A stretch of DNA of 15,471 nt. Origin: an uncultured Clostridia bacterium (GTDB lineage: Bacteria; Bacillota; Clostridia; Oscillospirales; Oscillospiraceae). This document shows, piece after piece, positions 13,801 through 15,471 of the stretch. The notes under the pieces were generated by a model. The model made no database searches. It was given only the letters and a program-made list of their open reading frames with translations, and was not told the DNA's origin. Position 1 is the first letter of the stretch. The number at the start of each line of letters is the position of its first letter. The stretch covers positions 1-15,471 of the forward strand of contig CAMFZO010000016.1 in assembly GCA_946006895.1 (NCBI GenBank), in the 5' to 3' direction. Made by a program: the position numbers and the translations under genes.

Positions 13801-15468
13801 CCGCCCGATGAGCGCCAGGCACTGCTCCTCCCGGAGATACCGGTTGGGCACGTGGCAGATGGAGTCGATGAGGGCAAAACGGTCAAAACCCTCGGCCCGC
13901 ATAGCCCGGTCAAAGAGCGGCTCCAAAAGCCGGGGGGCCTCCTTTTCGTCGCAGGAGGCGAACAGGTGCTCGCAGATGATCTTCAGGGAGTTGGAAATGC
14001 GGATGGCGTGCTTGGGCGAGATCTTCCGCTCCGGGTACAGGCATTGGTCAATATAGTATTGCCACAGCTCCACCGACTCAGACAGCAGAGTCATCATCGT
14101 CGGCGTCATGGTATCGGATCTTGCCGACTGGGGCCGCTCCTTGCGGTATTTCGGGCCGCTGTTGGCAAGGATCTGGCCCATGATGCGTCCGGCGGTGCGG
14201 CGCACGTCGCCGTCCGGGTGCATCAAAAGCTCATAGAGCAGCAGCAGGGTCTTCTGCTTGTTGGCGCGGGTCATGTAGGTGCTGAATTCCTCCAAAAGGA
14301 GCAGATAGGTTCGAATGCGCTGCAAATTCTTTTCGCCCTTGGCCTGCTCCAGAAGCTGCTCCAGGGATTTGTCCGTGCTGATGGTGCGCATGAGGGCGAC
14401 GCTGCCCCGCAGGGTCATGGTGCGAAGCTCCCGCAGCGCCTGCTCCGGCGACAGCAGCGACGCGTCCGTCCGGGTGACGGGCGTCAGGGTGTTGACGTCT
14501 ATCTGCGTCGGCACACCGCTGCTGACGAGCATCTGCTCAAAGTCCTGCAGCTTGGTGTAGACCGTGCGGTAGCGGAGCTGCTTCTCGGTTGTCATGTTAT
14601 ATAGTTTGGAGAAGATCACCTCTCCCGCCTCCCGGAGGGAGCAGAGCTTCATCTCCTCCCTGCCGTCATCCGTGCGCTTACCGCGGACGCGGAAGTCGGC
14701 GTAGATGAGCAGCAGGGATTCAATGGGCAGATTCTCAAATTCCAGGTCCCAGGTGGAGTGATTGGCCGAGACATGGCCGATGTTCTCCATGTCGTTCTCG
14801 CAGAACCACTGCCAGGTATAGTAATAGTGCAGATAAGGCACCCGGGCGGCGTCACTGCCCCGGCAGCCGAATTTTCCGATGTCATGACCCAGGGCCGCGG
14901 CGCTGATGAGGGGCAGATCCACCGGGAAGCCCGCCTGCTTTGCAAACAGGGCCGTATGCACCGCCACATTATGCACACCGATGGTATGGGAGGCCGGGTC
15001 AAAGGGCTGCAGCTCCCGTCCCAGGCGCAGCAACGCCATCAAATGAGCCTCGCGCACCGCCAGCCGGAAGCGTGCGTATTCGGCCGCCACGTTGCTGTCT
15101 TCCTCCTGCTGCGTTTCCAAGGCCAAAAGATCCGTCAGCGGGTCAAATTCCTCCACGTTTTGAGAAAACAGGGCTTCCAGCACCAGCAGGTACAGCCGCT
15201 CCCCCTCCGTCAGCTCCGGCGCTTTACCTTCCGGGAAAATACGGCTGCACAGCCGGTCGTACAGCTCCCGCAGCCATGCCTCGCCGTCGCGGGCAGTCTG
15301 CAGCCAGGGCGCGCAGAGGCTCCAAACGCGGCGGCACAGATCCGGCTGGTGACCGGAAAGGGCCAACAGCGCCCGGAGAGTCTCCGTATCCTCCAGCAGC
15401 GCACGGGCGCAGGGCAGCTCCGCCTCCGCCAGCTCCTGTGTCAGTGTTTTGGTGTTGAAAAGCTCCAT
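10804..15468 (-). CDS. Giant multidomain protein: HD - HEAT-like - NadD-type nucleotidyltransferase - GNAT-like - phosphoribosyltransferase-like
   Basis: The frame from the ATG at 15468 encodes 1554 residues. The window ends one codon upstream, so the ribosome site cannot be seen and an earlier start is possible. No signal peptide or membrane segment is visible, so it is cytosolic. In order: a helical N-terminus; HD domain (about 155-265; His166, His195-Asp196, Asp258); a long helical, HEAT-like region (about 340-870); NadD/cytidylyltransferase-type domain (about 876-1065; GTFDPFSVGH 883-892 and SSTRIR 1031-1036); a GNAT-like segment (about 1075-1222); and a type I phosphoribosyltransferase-like domain (about 1240-1445; LVDDLLHKG 1365-1373). 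The nucleotidyltransferase fold adds nucleotides to phosphorylated substrates, as in NMN to NAD. The neighbours bind NAD(P) or flavin. I do not know a characterised protein with this layout. HD and nucleotidyltransferase calls are firm; GNAT and phosphoribosyltransferase are weaker. Confidence 0.88.
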   Translation of the reverse strand: MELFNTKTLTQELAEAELPCARALLEDTETLRALLALSGHQPDLCRRVWSLCAPWLQTARDGEAWLRELYDRLCSRIFPEGKAPELTEGERLYLLVLEALFSQNVEEFDPLTDLLALETQQEEDSNVAAEYARFRLAVREAHLMALLRLGRELQPFDPASHTIGVHNVAVHTALFAKQAGFPVDLPLISAAALGHDIGKFGCRGSDAARVPYLHYYYTWQWFCENDMENIGHVSANHSTWDLEFENLPIESLLLIYADFRVRGKRTDDGREEMKLCSLREAGEVIFSKLYNMTTEKQLRYRTVYTKLQDFEQMLVSSGVPTQIDVNTLTPVTRTDASLLSPEQALRELRTMTLRGSVALMRTISTDKSLEQLLEQAKGEKNLQRIRTYLLLLEEFSTYMTRANKQKTLLLLYELLMHPDGDVRRTAGRIMGQILANSGPKYRKERPQSARSDTMTPTMMTLLSESVELWQYYIDQCLYPERKISPKHAIRISNSLKIICEHLFASCDEKEAPRLLEPLFDRAMRAEGFDRFALIDSICHVPNRYLREEQCLALIGRLTEFLGSEKVELKIISLRCLQHLQQLPGLRPVIERVLLDYDPPEDEYRAMFLYLKGLLLGQPFVPLTRQQVSQIHLSNLKNVVHWTVKLEQMEMLCRQVGEQPQSAFHTAMHLSNLMSVSEHLPVREAAGRHLLEIAPELSVDQINEITIDLTRELETGQEQVSLFIAPYLGRLMCLLPDKELQETVGQLEELARGASALPAQVAMRTLGEAVAALPEERSDVLEHILGILMTGVSHYKPAIHQTALNVLCLGVLGNSRIPMERRHDIFAGLHKKLLTILSEPHKGNLVFFNRAAMLNHLYRFIVEQEAERGPFRFVPPKPAAFFPGTFDPFSVGHKQIVEEIRARGFEVYLAVDEFSWSKKTLPKLLRRKIVGISIADQPDTYLFPDDIPINIAMPQDLALLKKLLPGRELYLVAGSDVIANASAYRQTGPGSAASYNHIIFCRDGSSSPEELSAILRGKVQLLSLPPFYETVSSTRIRESIDQKLDISMLVDPVVQNLIYEQGLYVRSPEEKSVLERQSLLFRRFKAPSEDAPEELNRLLHGLKHPLAVALYNRPDRLEGWAVGRTILLDDLYGVLGSLMAATYVRRHASGQLLWIDRIQVPGEAAEEIIRMILNELLARSLEKGPTYALCRCPEENTALRSAIRQLGFVPAGNEDIFYVDMRAPVILLQDVMLCIKKPHHDESAVRQAVMQSRPRLRSALNQMFPGKLLLCFDSEMLNQALLERIEKMNGVRERPKGERALGPYMCVPYGKIFSDEIVPNTVTKTLHVEKCFHPNLRSFEIQEYPGYSQLKNQVRTLKSFQRPIILVDDLLHKGYRIDKLDKVFRSEQLTIRRIIVAVMSGYGRDLMRVQGRQAECEYFIPNLHYWLTESLLYPFIGGDSIGERPAQEHMLPSVNLILPYCYPYFFRDASQESVRVLSKTALEGALQILRALEQAHQSLFSTALTIRRLSEALQHPRLPDKGSCMNFDFSRPASDYLEEDLAQIDRICQTEVPRK
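10817..10822 (-). promoter_or_regulatory. Ribosome-binding site that decides the dehydrogenase-like start
   Basis: GGAGGT lies 9 bases before the first ATG (10807) and 12 before the second (10804), within the last codons of the giant gene. Spacing favours the first ATG of the ATGATG pair and therefore the ATGA overlap. Confidence 0.7.
11134..11751 (-). other. Type I phosphoribosyltransferase-like domain
   Basis: Residues about 1240-1445 include RPIILVDDLLHKGYRIDK (1361-1378), which has the hydrophobic strand, Asp-Asp pair and glycine of the PRPP-binding loop of type I phosphoribosyltransferases, with KG where TG is usual. An earlier loop, VPYGKIFSDEIVPN (1306-1319), may be the flexible hood. 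A related strand, IIVAVMSG (1393-1400), follows. The assignment rests mainly on one motif and is moderate. Confidence 0.55.
11803..12246 (-). other. GNAT-like segment
   Basis: Residues about 1075-1222 show a strand-helix-strand-helix-strand order typical of GNAT acetyltransferases: LLWIDRIQV (1151-1159), EEIIRMILNELLARSLEKG, YALCRC, NTALRSAIRQLGFVP (the usual GF after the last helix) and IFYVDM. The pyrophosphate-binding loop (RxxGxG/A) is not obvious (PGEAAEE instead), so acetyl-CoA binding is doubtful. Confidence 0.5.
12274..12843 (-). other. NadD-like nucleotidyltransferase domain with SxGH in place of H/TxGH
   Basis: Residues about 876-1065 show the cytidylyltransferase/NMN adenylyltransferase fold: AAFFPGTFDPFSVGH (878-892), a VYLAVDEFSWSKK strand and loop, RRKIVGIS, VAGSDVI (971-977), and the closing ATP-phosphate motif VSSTRIRE (1030-1037), followed by VVQNLIYEQGLY as in NadD ends. 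The first position of the (H/T)xGH motif is Ser889, and the second His892 is present. Confidence 0.85.
14674..15006 (-). other. HD-type metal-dependent phosphohydrolase domain
   Basis: This covers residues about 155-265 of the giant protein. The conserved chain is HTIGVHNVAVHTALF (His166 as first ligand), AALGHDIGKFG (His195-Asp196 with Lys199), HVSANH (His232 and His237) and IYADFRV (Asp258 as last ligand). The H...HD...D ligand set is intact, so metal-dependent hydrolysis of a phosphate ester or nucleotide is plausible. The substrate is not predictable. Confidence 0.85.
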
Positions 15469-15471
15469 GAC

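Noticed and set aside
12481..14604. A 707-codon plus-strand frame opposite the giant gene
   Set aside because: It has the same codon-aligned antisense effect; the translation is rich in Gln, His, Val and Gly with no recognisable domain, while the minus strand carries HEAT-like and nucleotidyltransferase sequence.

Overview
The window is a 15.5-kb piece of a moderately G+C-rich genome. All seven protein genes I can support lie on the minus strand, so transcription runs from high to low coordinates. Strong AGGAGG-type ribosome sites, sigma-A-like promoters, a surface protein ending in S-layer-homology (SLH) domains and the codon style suggest a Gram-positive anaerobe of the Clostridia, probably an Oscillospiraceae-like gut bacterium. 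That placement is inference; no rRNA or other marker is present.

Region 1 (15468 to 8523, minus) is a tightly coupled three-gene operon. It opens with a very large cytosolic protein of 1554 residues, which reads as HD domain, a long HEAT-like helical region, a NadD-type nucleotidyltransferase, a GNAT-like segment and a type I phosphoribosyltransferase-like domain. A lactate/malate dehydrogenase-like protein and a flavodoxin-fold NAD(P)H:FMN reductase-like protein follow. Both junctions are 4-base ATGA overlaps with an ATGATG start doublet, which implies translational coupling. The operon promoter lies beyond the right edge.

Region 2 (8522 to 5636, minus) holds a HAD-family hydrolase with its own promoter, then a two-gene unit with another promoter: a NadR-like P-loop ATPase fused to a CYTH-like domain, and a PfkB-family kinase. 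Regions 1 and 2 together are rich in enzymes that handle nucleotides, NAD(P) and phosphate esters. I read them as a candidate uncharacterised nucleotide or cofactor metabolism or repair island built around the large protein. This is a hypothesis from domain content and gene order.

Region 3 (5635 to 1, minus) is a 184-base promoter-bearing gap and then one huge secreted gene that runs off the left edge after 1817 codons. Its product has a signal peptide, a phosphodiester glycosidase (NAGPA-type) domain, Ig-like and carbohydrate-binding-like beta domains, a purple-acid-phosphatase-like metallophosphoesterase, a Cys-rich linker and three SLH domains. It probably sits on the cell surface and acts on phosphodiester-linked or phosphorylated glycans. 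The part encoding the carbohydrate-binding-like region is strikingly AT-rich compared with the rest.

No RNA genes, insertion sequences, CRISPR arrays or attachment sites were seen. Gaps between genes are all under 200 bases. Long open frames on the plus strand are codon-aligned antisense shadows of the real genes.
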